Assembly: GCA_001931875.2 (NCBI GenBank)
Contig: MSJH02000778.1
Location: 1 to 18,008 of the forward strand
DNA: 18,008 bases
Direction: 5' to 3'
DNA from: Byssochlamys sp. IMV 00236
Lineage: Eukaryota > Ascomycota > Eurotiomycetes > Eurotiales > Thermoascaceae
Part shown: piece by piece, positions 8,169 through 17,964 of the stretch
How the letters are laid out: every line of letters begins with the position of its first letter
Numbering within the stretch: the stretch's first letter is position 1
Notes under the pieces: model-generated
What the model saw: only the letters and a program-made list of their open reading frames with translations
The model's database searches: none
What the model was told of the DNA's origin: nothing
Program-made: the position numbers and the translations under genes

Positions 8169-9312
8169 TCAAGCATCTTCAGTTTCCTCTGACTCACTTC
8201 CGAGAGAACAAAAATCCGGTTGTGGTCTTGGTTGCGACCGTCCTACACCAATGGGCCGGCCAAGGAACCAGCGATAAAACAGCTCAAAAGGCGCTGCTGA
8301 GTTCTTCTCAAAACTATACAGACGGCTGGATGCCACCTTGACCCTATATTGGTCCTCAATGTAGGCTTCTAAGATTCGACCATGCTGAGGGGCAACAAAT
8401 GATAACATTAGAACCTGAATTACCACCAGTTAGCTTTTAAATATAGATTAATAAGAGTTGCTGGACTTGCCGGTTGCGGCTGCTTATCAAATAAATTTTC
8501 GTTCAGACGGGTTCTCATCACTTGCAGAATATAAGCCAGCTCATGGCGCAGTATTAGGTTATCGTTTATAGTCTCTTTGATGTTATGTTGAACAGCCATG
8601 GTAACGTGTGGGTATATGTAGTCTTTAACCTCGAAGAGGAGCCTAACCGGGTGTATACTGTCTTGAAGATTCCGCGACGGTAGATAAAATGCTTGCGATA
8701 ATGCAACTTCGTGACTGTAAATCCAAGACCTATTAGTATATTATATAGTTTGTTACCTGAAATAGTACAATATAACAAAACTCACTTGACATTAATCCAA
8801 TCGACAATGTCTATCAGGGATTGCCCAATATAGCCTCGATCGCTCTTTCGTGGTACACGGAAGATATGGTCCTTTAAGACAGATATAACCTCCAAAAGAC
8901 ATTCACTTGGGCGCCAATACTTCTGGCGAAATCCCGGTGTCCTCTCTTCTGCTATAGCAGCCTCGGGATCGTAGTTCCTCAAGACAAGAAAATCCGGATC
9001 CTCCTTCGATATCTTTTGAACCCGGTCCGAGTCCACAGGATGATCTAACATAAATTTGTCCGTTAGTGGTTCGAAGTAGGAGGCAGCAGTTGGTATAAGC
9101 ACTTCTCCAGAAGCAGGGCTAGAATCGGAGCTAGAATCAGTAATAGGCTCAGTTTCGTGTGCAAGACGAGTAGTCTCGAGTTCGAGACGGGTGACTTGTA
9201 CTCCCATCTGGGCACATTGATCGTGTGTAAGCAGCTCGTCCTTGCAGCTGCAAATTCTGTTCCAGCGAGTTTCAACAGTTCGCTGAGAGCGACTCTGAGA
9301 TGTGGGGGGCAT
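8169..9312 (-). CDS. Fungal protein of unknown function, two exons, one apparent frameshift
   Basis: I do not recognise the family. Exon 1 runs from the ATG at 9312 to 8786. A 71-bp intron (8785-8715) has a GTGAGT donor, ACTAAT branch region and TTTACAG acceptor. Exon 2 starts at 8714 in phase and reads NHEVALSQAFYLPSRNLQDS and onward to LINLYLKANWW, where a TAA occurs (8422-8420). The neighbouring frame then continues naturally as VIQVLMLSFVAPQHGRILEA, YRVKVASSRLYSF and FELFYRWFLGRPIG to an acidic tail SESEETEDA with TGA at 8171-8169. A one-base loss (or two-base gain) near 8425 would explain the switch. The joined product would be about 357 residues. The N-terminus is basic and Ser-rich (SQSRSQRTVETRWNR) and residues 55-70 are Ser/Asp-rich. 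There is no signal peptide or membrane helix, so a soluble intracellular protein is likely. A phase-compatible alternative is an intron from 8521 (GTGATG) to 8385 (CCCCTCAG), but it would discard coding-looking sequence. Confidence 0.7.
8715..8785 (-). other. Spliceosomal intron of the unknown-function gene
   Basis: On the minus strand GTGAGT opens the intron, TACTAATAGG provides a branch site about 20 bp from the end, and TTTACAG closes it. Its 71-bp length is typical of filamentous ascomycetes. Splicing converts the in-frame TGA that begins inside the donor into an Asn codon and opens about 97 further codons, which strongly supports it. Confidence 0.8.
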
Positions 9313-9486
9313 ATTTGAATATGATCTGATAGTATATCAAAAAGTCACTATTTCTTGCAGTTGTATGAATAGTCTCAGTAAATCTGCATAGAAGATGAAA
9401 TCCTGAAAATACACCCAGTCAAGATTGAATAAGGAACACTTTTTCTCTTTTTTCTTTGTCGTATTCCGTTGCTAACTATGACCAGT

Positions 9487-9539
9487 GTCATCATGTGACT
9501 TCTACACTTGTTTGCAGTCGTCTATAACCGTCATCATGT
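9487..9539. promoter_or_regulatory. Direct repeat GTCATCATGT upstream of the unknown-function gene
   Basis: GTCATCATGT occurs at 9487-9496 and again at 9530-9539, about 175-230 bp upstream of the gene's ATG. The first copy continues into GAC, giving an overlapping CATGTG E-box-like core. A bound factor is not identifiable. Spacing of 43 bp (about four helical turns) is compatible with a paired site but may be chance. Confidence 0.25.
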
Positions 9540-9589
9540 AAGATTGCTGTCCTTGCTGCTGCCTACTTACGCCTTCCCGCTGCCTAAAA

Positions 9590-9800
9590 GAGAAATTTCT
9601 TTAAACTATATATAGCCTAAGATAAGGAGTATTATTTAAGGTAATAGTAGCTGCAGTATTTAGACTGGTAATAATAATAGGCGATAAAGATCTAAACTTC
9701 TAAAGCTATATTTCTTTCTCTAGGGCTTAATCTAAGTACGTCTCTGTTAAAGTATTTATCCCGCTTATTATAACAGCGTAGCCGTGATAAGAGAGAAATA
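9590..9800. other. Island-to-desert transition, no gene
   Basis: Composition falls from ordinary to AT-rich over about 200 bp. CpG and CpA still occur here (for example TACGTC near 9737 and ACAGCG near 9772). No reading frame or recognisable element is seen. Confidence 0.5.
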
Positions 9801-9920
9801 TAAGAAGGTTAATTGCTCTAGACTAGGGGAATACTACTACTAAGTAGCTATTAAGGCAGTTTAATACTACTGTTACTAAGTAGGCAGTATAATTATAGTA
9901 AAGCTATATCTATAATAAAT
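9801..9920 (+). repeat. Repeat family R2, copy 1 (uninterrupted)
   Basis: This stretch shares AGGTTAATT, ACTAGGGGAATACTA, ACTAAGTAGCTA, AAGGCAGTTTAATACTACTG and GCTATATCTATAATAAAT with 17061-17140 plus 17817-17860, where an insertion splits it. The purine run AGGGGAA followed by TACTA resembles a polypurine tract next to an RIP-altered LTR start. The repeat may therefore be the 3' end of an LTR retrotransposon. That interpretation is inference. Confidence 0.7.
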
Positions 9921-9926
9921 GCCCTC

Positions 9927-10129
9927 TGTTACAATATAGTAGTTAGAACTAGCAGTTTATAGAGAGAATATATAAGGAATTCTCTTATAAGAAAGTCTAG
10001 AATAGTTATATATATAATTATAAAGAATAATTAGCCTAGTAAAAGAGTTTTTATATTAAATATATTAGCTTAAAAGAGGAACTTAACTAATTTAATAAAA
10101 AACTAACTAACTATAGTATAAAGATATAT
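9927..10129 (+). repeat. Possible 5' LTR of the Copia-like relic
   Basis: TGTTACAATATAG at 9927 is a common way for Copia LTRs to begin. About 200 bp later, TAGTATTAG (10130-10138) could be an RIP-altered form of the initiator-tRNA primer-binding sequence TGGTATCAG (both differences G-to-A or C-to-T). No matching 3' LTR was found, so this rests on position and weak motifs only. Confidence 0.25.
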
Positions 10130-12302
10130 TAGTATTAGTTTTATTTCTTATACTCTATTCTTATTCTAAGTTATATATTTTTTTTAAAGCTAGTATAAAA
10201 AGTTATTTTATTTTTATTTCTTTTAATTAGTTATAAGCTTAAATTAATAAGAACTTAAGAAAATAAATATTTAAGCAGTATAAAACTCTTTATTAAAATT
10301 ATAAGATTTAAAATAATAGCTATTAAATACTCTTATAGAAGAAATATTATAATAAGATTATTTTAATACTTACTCTATAGATATTAAATCTAATAAGTAT
10401 TAAAACTTATTAATAATTAGAGAATTAACTAAATTACTTTATATATAGATAAGAATATCTCTTATTAATAATTTTAATAACTAAAAAAAGATTAATTCTT
10501 ATTTTTTCTAAAAAAAAATTATAAAAAATAGTTTATTTATATAAAAAATAGCTTATTAATAAGAATTATTAAGATATTATTAAATATTAATAATAAGATA
10601 ATAACTTATTATAGGAAAAAAATAATATAATAGTATAATATTAGATTATAAGATATTTATCTAAGAATAATTAAGATAAATATATTTAAGATACTATTAC
10701 TAAAGCATTATAAGATTATTTTAAAAAATAATATAAAAAGACTTAATTTACCTAATAATATTAACTTATTTAATTATTTATTAATTTTAAAATAATACTT
10801 AAATAGATTATTATTAATATATAAAGATAATTATAATAAATAAAAAAGAAAATAATAGTTTATAATAATACTATATTTTCTTTAGCTAAACTTAAAGCTA
10901 AGATTTAATATTTATTCTCTAATTTATTTAATAAATATATTATTACTAGAATAGTAATTAATATTTAAAAATATTTAAAAATAGAAGATATTCTAGCTAT
11001 TCTTAAGGAGATAAAAGCTAAATTTTAAATTTCTCTATTAAATATATTCTATATAAAAAAATAAGAACTTATTAAATACTATATATATAAAAATAATTAT
11101 TTTATTAAAGACTATTTATAATTATCTATAGCTTAATAAGCTATTTAAAATACTTAAAGATAGAGAAAGAAATCTTTAAAGAGCTTATCTTTATTTATAA
11201 ACTAGAAACTAATAAAGATAATAGCTAAGCTATTTTAAAAAATCTAATTCTTAAAAAAAGAAAGATCTTAAAAAAGAAAATAAAAGACTTATAAAATAAA
11301 AGAAATCTTTAATATTAAGTTATTATATTTAAAGCTTAATTTAATTATATTAAATAATTAAATCTCTTATAAAATTATTTATTTATTAAAAGATATAATT
11401 AATAAAAATCTATTTTAATAGTATATTAATAATTAGTATTAGTTTATATATAATTAATAAGACTTACTACTTTAAAAGACTATTAATAAAAATTAAGAGA
11501 AAGTATATTTAAGTAAGAGAAAGAATTTTATATATAAAATATATAAATACTATTATATTAAATAAATAGAATAAAAAGGTTATATATTTAAAGAATATAT
11601 TATTTATTCTAAAACTTAAAGTAAATCTATTATTAACTAAGAAACTCTATTAATAATTTAACTTATATAATTATTTTAATACTAGTTTAATATCTATATT
11701 AAATAGATCTAATTATATTATAATTTAAGATATATTTAAATATAGAATTTATATTATAAAAAAGATTTTCCTAGATTTAATATTAAAGCTATATATTACT
11801 ATATATAACTAGCTTATATATAAGAAAGATTAAGTCTATTATATTATAGTTATTTCTTAAAATAATTTTAAAAAAGCCTTTTTTAAGATTATTAATAATA
11901 ATTATAAATTAAAATATTTTAATAAATTTTTTTTATAAAAAAATTATAAGAGATTAAATTTAAGAGAAATATTAGTTTTAATATAAGTAAATTAATTATT
12001 TTAAGCTTAAAAATATTAAAAGCCTATATAAAAAATTAATATTAAAAAAATTAATTAAAGTTATTAATAACTATTAATATATAACTTATATTATAGCTAA
12101 TATTAAAAATAAGAAAAGTATAATAAATAAGTTAAAGGAAAATATTTTAAAATTAATTTATATAAATATATATAATTAGATATTAGAGTTAAAGAATAAA
12201 TATATTTATTTTCTAATTATTTATTAATTCTATAAATTATACTAATAATATATTTTTATTAGAATAATTAAGGTCTTTCTATATATATAAGGAGAACTTT
12301 AT
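10130..12302 (+). mobile_element. RIP-ruined Copia-like retrotransposon relic, gag to pre-integrase part
   Basis: Stops fill all frames, but at 11594-11650 one frame reads NILFILKLKVNLLLTKKLY. If typical C-to-T and G-to-A changes are allowed for, this fits the Copia motif before the GAG-pre-integrase domain (of the form NVLYVPxLKVNLLSxxKL). In the same frame, 53 codons upstream at 11435, Ser-x-Ser-x-Tyr-Ile-x-Asn is compatible with a decayed protease motif DSxxSxHxxN, but the catalytic Asp cannot be recovered. A Lys-rich stretch (11240-11300) fits the end of Gag. Orientation is therefore plus. The relic is interrupted at 12302 by the LTR element that starts at 12303. It was once a virus-like gag-pol transposon, and no protein can be made from it now. 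Confidence 0.5.
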
Positions 12303-12462
12303 TAATAGTAAACCTAGGGTTCTAAAGCTAGAGATAAAGAGAGGAAGAAGTTATTCTTCTATTTATAAGAACTGCTCTTACTAATTATATAAGGATAACT
12401 AAGTATTTACTATCTTATGCTGACTAACCCTTTATACTAAGCCTAGATATAGATCTGTATTA
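12303..12462 (+). repeat. Left LTR (160 bp)
   Basis: This copy carries the landmarks GTTCTAAAGCTAGAGATAAA, GAAGAAGTTATTCTTCT and CTTATGCTGACTAACCCTTT, and ends CCTAGATATAGATCTGTATTA. It matches 15173-15332 base for base apart from the transitions noted for the whole element. It retains slightly more G and C than its partner at several positions, so it is the less mutated copy there. Confidence 0.65.
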
Positions 12463-14970
12463 AGGTGCTCTCTTTTTTTTAAAGCGGATATTCTCGCTCT
12501 ACTTACTATATATCTCTACTAGTATATATTATATATCTATTATTGCCTAATTTAATACTATCTTAATTTTAAGCGAAAGTATAGTATTTAATATAGATAA
12601 GAAGATAAATATTAATATTACTTATTCTATTCTATCTACTATAGATAGTAAACTATATACTTATATTTAAATATTAAGAATATATCTCTAATACTATACT
12701 TTTACTGCCTTAATATTATTAATAATATTTAAAAGCTTTGCTAATTATCTTATAGGAATAAATATTAATATTAATATTTAGAATAAGATTAGATAAGTAT
12801 ACTATTAAAGCGGTTTATATTTTATATTATTATTTTTATTAGTATCTATATATTATTTAAAGCTATTAATACTCTCTAGGTATTTATTATTATTTAAATA
12901 CTCCTAATATTATTTATTATTATTATTTTTATTATTTTACTTTTTAATATCTTTTATATCTTTATTACTCTTAGTATTATTATTCTTAATATTAATAATT
13001 CCCTATAATAATAGCTATATATATTTAGTCTATAGTATTAGCTATTCTTAGCTTTTCTCTTATTTTTATATCTTAGGCAGTATATTAATATAGATATTAT
13101 AGTTCTTTACCTTTTATTTTAGCTTATATTACTATAAATCTCTTTAATAAGTAATATATAGTTTACTTAGCGCTATTATTAGAGGTATATATATTAATAC
13201 TAAAGTATCTATATATATAAACTAGGGAATTAATATAGAATTAAATAAGAAGATAGAGTTTTAAGCTATATATTATTCTAAGCTTAATAGCTAAATTCCT
13301 ATATATTAATATAATAATTTATAGAGAGTATAATATATATTATAAATTAAAAAGAAGGTTATATTATTTTCTATTAACTAGATTATTAAACTAGCTAAGA
13401 TTTTAATATAGTATATATACCCTTAAGCTATAAAATTATATAGCTATTTAGTAGCGCGCTTAGCTAATAATATAGTTTTAATAATAATATAGACCTATAT
13501 ATTATATAGCTTAATATATTCTAGTAAATAGCTATAAGTAACTAAGTCTTAAAGTATATTTATTAGCTTCTATATATTAAATATATTTATATCTAAGTAC
13601 CTTAATATAAGGATTAGCTTTTTACCTAGCTTATTATTATACTACTAGATCTTAAAGATAATAATACTCTTTATTATAAAGAAATAAAATGCTACTAGTA
13701 TTAAATAAAGTAATATAATTATATTAATAAAATAATACTAGCGTTAAGTAAAATAATATAGTTAAATAGATAAGTTTTAAATAATAGTATATCGCGTATT
13801 ATAGTATTAATATAATAATATAATTATATATATTAATTATATAATAAGGTATATAAGAATTAAATATTTACTAGAGAGACTAGATATAATATTTTTAAAG
13901 GGATAATTCTTTAAGCAGTATATTTAAGTAATGCTTAGATTATTATTAAGAGATTGTTTAAGTCTTTATTTATACTTACTTAAGCTATTAGTTATAACTT
14001 ATTATTACTTATTTCTTACGCTATTTTTTTAATATAATTAAGCTTAAATATTTATTATATTCTCTTACTAGGTTTAATACAGTATTAAAATCTTTTAGAT
14101 AATATTAAATATTATGCTAAGATTTATATTTAATTTATTAAATAAGGTATTTAATAATATCTTTACTATAAACCTTTTTAATATAATAATTTAATAATAT
14201 ATTAATCTTATAATCTACTACAGAGAAGTATTAAATAATAATAATTAACGCCTTAGTTTCTAGAAGCTAACAATACTTAAGGCTTATAGAATATATATTT
14301 ATATCCGCTATATTCTTCCTAATAATTATACTAGCTTATTATAAGTTTCTCTAGGTATTTCTCTCTACTAATATAGAAATACAGAGGACTTAGCTAATAC
14401 TATAATTAGGTATAGAAAGTCTTTTACTATATAATTAAGGGCTAATTAATTAATAACTTAATTATATAGATATAGAAACTTTTATATATATCTTTTTTTA
14501 ATATATAAGAAGAGATAGTTTATTAATATAAATAAAGATAACCTAAGCTTAGCTAAATTTATCTTAATATTTTTATAAAATAATACTATAAAGTTAACTA
14601 GATTAACTATCTTATAGTTAAACTAATTCCTTTAAAATAACTTTACTTAGCGAAAGGTAGTAATTTAATAAGCTAGTTTAATTATAATAAATATTAAAAA
14701 AACCTCTTAAATAGCTTCTATTATTAGTACTTAATAAAATAGTATATTTAATATATATCTTAATATAGCTACTATTAATAAAGATAATAATATAATAGTA
14801 AGAATATAATAATAAAATAATAAGAATAAAAAAAACTTAATAGAAACTAATAGAAGCGTTTAATATTATCTTTAATAGAGACTTAATAATAAATTCTATA
14901 CTAATAAGCTATTAGTAAGAGTAACTACTTATATAGTTTTAATAAAAAATATAGCTAAGATAATAATATA

Positions 14971-15030
14971 AATAAAGAATAATTAAATATAATAATTAAT
15001 AATAAAGGGTAATAAAATATAATAATTAAT
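14971..15030. repeat. 30-bp tandem duplication
   Basis: Two adjacent 30-base units both begin AATAAAG and end AATATAATAATTAAT, and agree at about 26 of 30 positions. A looser related pair, beginning GAGACTTA, occurs at about 14878 and 15053. These lie in the last part of the LTR element interior. Confidence 0.6.
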
Positions 15031-15172
15031 AAAGCTAGTTAATACTAGTTATAGAGACTTATAATAAGTTCTATATTAATAGAGATATAAAATAATATAA
15101 AAACTTAAGATAATATATAAATATTAAAATTAATAGTAGAAGGCCTTAAATTAATAGCAATATACTACTATT

Positions 15173-15332
15173 TAATAGTAAACCTAGAGTTCTAAAGCTA
15201 GAGATAAAGAGGGGAAGAAGTTATTCTTCTATTCTTAAGAACTACTCTTATTAACTATATAAGAATAACTAAGTATTTACTATCTTATGCTAATTAACCC
15301 TTTATACTAAGCCTAGATACAGATCTGTATTA
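15173..15332 (+). repeat. Right LTR (160 bp)
   Basis: This is the partner of 12303-12462. Where the left copy reads GCTGACTAACCC this one reads GCTAATTAACCC, two RIP-type changes. It is followed at once by the TTTAT duplication. Confidence 0.65.
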
Positions 15333-15337
15333 TTTAT

Positions 15338-17060
15338 TTATACTATATAAAGCTATATATAAGTTATATTAAGTCTTATTATCTTATATAGCTAAATAAC
15401 TATTTATATAAAGTTTTATAATATAATTTTATTTTAAATATTAGCTATAGAGTATAATATTTTTTTAGCTTATATACTATAATACTAATATTAACTTTAA
15501 ATTATTTTAATAATAGTAGTATTTAAGCTTCTTTAATAAGATATACTTATAAATTATCCCGCTTAAATTTAAAAAGCTCTGCTATATATTATTATAATAC
15601 TTATCTCTTAAAAAATATATAAAGCTATAGTTAAATTAACTTATTACTCTTAATTATAATAAAGTCCTAGATATATTTAATAGATAAATAAATATCTCTA
15701 TAAAATATTTAATTACTAATAATTATTATTAGCCTTATTTCTATATACTTATAGTTATTTAAGTCTAGTTAAAAGAACTTAAGTTCTTCTTACTTTTAAA
15801 AGGCTAAGTTATTTAAATATAATCTTATTAGTATAATTATAATATTATTAACAGTATTTTAATTATAATTATTACTTAATATAAAGCGATTTCTATTAAA
15901 TTATATATTTTAATTTTACTATTTATTAAGCTTATAAAGAATTCTTTAATTTTACTTTATTAGTTTTATTATAGTCTTAATTATTATCTTATTTAATATA
16001 GTTAGCATTTATATTATTTATATAAATAAAGTATTAGTACTTATTAAATTAAGATTAACTTCTATTAATAGCCTTAGTTTAATATTATTACTTATATTTT
16101 TATCTTTAATTAATAATAATATAATATTATATATAAGTCTTTTATTTTTTATACTATTTATTTCTCTATTTTACTATTAGCTAATTATAGTATTAATATT
16201 ACTTAAATTAATCTTATTACTTAATAGCAGTTAACTTATATTAAAAATAAAGAGATAAAAGTTAGTTCTTATATATAGTAATTCTAACTATATCTTAAAG
16301 AAGTTTAAGAAAATATTAGAGATATTTATAGAATATTTAAGTATATAATATTCTTAATCTAAGAATATTAAAATATTTTTTTAAAAGTTAAAAGAAGCTT
16401 TTATTTATATTATATATAATAATAATATTTTAAAATAGCTATATCTTAATAAATTAATTAGTTTTTATATTACTTTCTCTTCTAATAATACTTTTTACTC
16501 TTATTATTAAGATAAAAAGATAAAGTTATTAGCTAATATCTTTATTACTTTATAAAAGCTACTTATAGCTTAATTTAAAGTATTTTAGTTAATTACTTAA
16601 TTTACTAAAAAAGAAAAATTTCCTATTTATTAAATAGTATTACCTTTAAGTATAATTAAGTTAACTATAAGATAAGCTAATATTAAAGTTCCTTTTAATA
16701 CTAAATAAAATAAAATAATAAAGTTAATTAAGAATAATATAATTTAAGAGAGTTAATCTCTATAGCTTAATTAGCTTACTTAAAAAGCTATAAGCTAAAA
16801 AGTAATTAATATAACTTAAAAGAGAATTATAGGCAGATATTAAAAAGAAAAGTTTTTAAGGTAAAAATAAGAATTATTAAAGGATATAAGCATATAGTAT
16901 TATAGAAATACTAATATAGTCTTTATTAAAATATATAAATCTTATATAAGATAGTAAAATAATAATATTCTAGTTTTAAAGCTTAAGAGAAATAATTAGA
17001 GATATTTAGATTTAGAATATATTACTATTTATAATAATATAGCTATAGTAAAATAAAGAT
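15338..17060. repeat. AT-rich RIP-mutated relic, probably the rest of the interrupted element
   Basis: There are no open frames, CpA/TpG are scarce and TpA is abundant. By position it should be the 3' part of the element split by the LTR insertion at 12303-15332, but I could not recover a Copia integrase or reverse-transcriptase motif across it. No RNA gene is evident. Confidence 0.6.
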
Positions 17061-17136
17061 ATAAAAAGGTTAATTACTTTAAACTAGGGGAATACTATTA
17101 CTAAGTAGCTACTAAGGCAGTTTAATACTACTGCTA
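17061..17136 (+). repeat. Repeat family R2, copy 2, left part
   Basis: This matches copy 1 at 9801-9876 with mostly transition differences: AGGTTAATTACTTTAAACTA here against AGGTTAATTGCTCTAGACTA there. It runs up to ACTACTGCTA, after which the copies part because of an insertion. Confidence 0.7.
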
Positions 17137-17787
17137 TTAATTATTAAGCGCTAGCGAAATATTTTAATATACTGGCTGTAAAAGTACTCGACTTTTTCTC
17201 TACTTTTTTTAATCTCTTTAATTAGTCTATTTTAAGTAAACCGCATATAACCCCTGATTTAATTGGTTTATCTCGAGTAAACTATACGTAATTATTGATT
17301 TGTCAGATGTTTTAAACTACTTAGTATTACCGCCTTCCCGTTCGGGAAATTAAAACTATTCTTTTTAACCTCCTATATAGGTTCGCGTCTATATTACTTA
17401 ATCTATACTCTTTATAGTTCTTACCCCCTGCTTTTTATTGCCTATTTAGCTGTTATAAAAGCTCGCTTTAAAAGCATTTTCTTCTATCTAAATACTGGCT
17501 TCTTATTAGTCTGTTTAAAATATCGACTATAATAGCTAAATCTCTCCTACTTATCCCCCTTCTGCCTATCCTGCCTATAAGCTTTAGCTTCTTATACTAT
17601 CTAGCAATTACTAACCTATTAAGTTCTTTATAATATAATTATTATCTATAGTCGTTATTACACTAAAGGAACCTAATAAATTACTTAATTAAGCAATTAA
17701 CCTATCTGCTAGCGCGCGCCAGCGCGCCAGCGCCAGCAGCCAGCTTAGTTAGAGCAGCTAGCTTAGTTACTACGCTTAATAATTATT
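17137..17787. mobile_element. 651-bp element with 13-bp terminal inverted repeats
   Basis: TAATTATTAAGCG (17138-17150) is exactly inverted at 17773-17785. TGCTA precedes the left end (17132-17136) and follows the right end (17788-17792), a possible 5-bp target duplication. Repeat copy 1 has the equivalent site uninterrupted (TGTTA at 9871-9875). The interior encodes no protein. It keeps CpG, TpG and CCC runs that the surrounding desert lacks, shows a C-over-G bias on the plus strand, and contains the palindrome TTCCCG-TT-CGGGAA (17335-17348) and a GC-rich repeat near its right end. It is probably a non-autonomous DNA transposon that arrived after the flanks were mutated. Confidence 0.6.
17711..17744. 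repeat. GC-rich CGCGCCAG-type short tandem repeat
   Basis: AGCGCGCGCCAGCGCGCCAG continues as CGCCAGCAGCCAGC, a degenerate array of GCGCCA and CAG units. It is the most CpG-dense stretch of the window although it lies inside an RIP desert, and it belongs to the 651-bp element. Confidence 0.7.
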
Positions 17788-17788
17788 T

Positions 17789-17812
17789 GCTACGGCCTCT
17801 CTTAGCCGTAGC
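17789..17812. other. Perfect 8-bp hairpin beside the insertion
   Basis: GCTACGGC and GCCGTAGC pair perfectly around the loop CTCTCTTA. The hairpin begins inside the right-hand TGCTA duplication and has no counterpart in repeat copy 1. It may be part of a longer transposon end, a nested foldback insertion or an original feature lost from copy 1. Confidence 0.65.
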
Positions 17813-17816
17813 GCAC

Positions 17817-17860
17817 CTAGTAAGTAATATAATTATAGTAGAGCTATATCTATAATAAAT
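17817..17860 (+). repeat. Repeat family R2, copy 2, right part
   Basis: TAATATAATTATAGTAGAGC followed by TATATCTATAATAAAT resumes the match to copy 1 (9884-9920). This confirms that the sequence from 17137 to about 17816 is inserted. Confidence 0.7.
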
Positions 17861-17866
17861 TCTTTT

Positions 17867-17964
17867 AACTAAGAGATATTACTACTAAGTATATTAAAGA
17901 TAATAATAGTATTATCTCGCTATATAAGTAATATAGTTAAAGTAAGCTTATATCTATAATAATA
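17867..17964 (+). repeat. Repeat family R2, copy 3 (diverged)
   Basis: GATATTACTACTAAGTATAT, TAATAGTATTATC, AAGTAATATAGTTAAAGTAA and TATATCTATAATAATA follow the same order as copies 1 and 2 with more changes. It sits directly after copy 2, so the family is partly in tandem here. Confidence 0.5.

Larger units (their letters stand above)
12303..15332 (+). mobile_element. 3.0-kb LTR retrotransposon relic with TTTAT target duplication
   Basis: Two 160-bp direct repeats (12303-12462 and 15173-15332) are exactly 2870 bp apart with no indel between them. They differ at about a dozen positions, all but one of which are transitions. The unit starts TAATAGT and ends GTATTA, as expected for TG...CA termini after RIP. 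TTTAT stands directly before the left copy (12298-12302) and directly after the right copy (15333-15337), a 5-bp target-site duplication typical of LTR elements. The 2.7-kb interior has no readable gag or pol, no obvious polypurine tract, ATT-triplet tracts (12908-12950), and a 30-bp tandem duplication (14971-15030). It may be a non-autonomous element or simply too damaged. The strand is arbitrary. Confidence 0.6.

Noticed and set aside
8566..8778. 70-codon minus-strand frame overlapping intron and exon 2
   Set aside because: It reads through the intron in a different frame; the spliced frame is far better supported.
9560..17348. Shared CGCCTTCCCG at about 9569 and 17332 as a pair of element ends
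   Set aside because: Only ten bases match and the flanks are unrelated, so it is likely chance.
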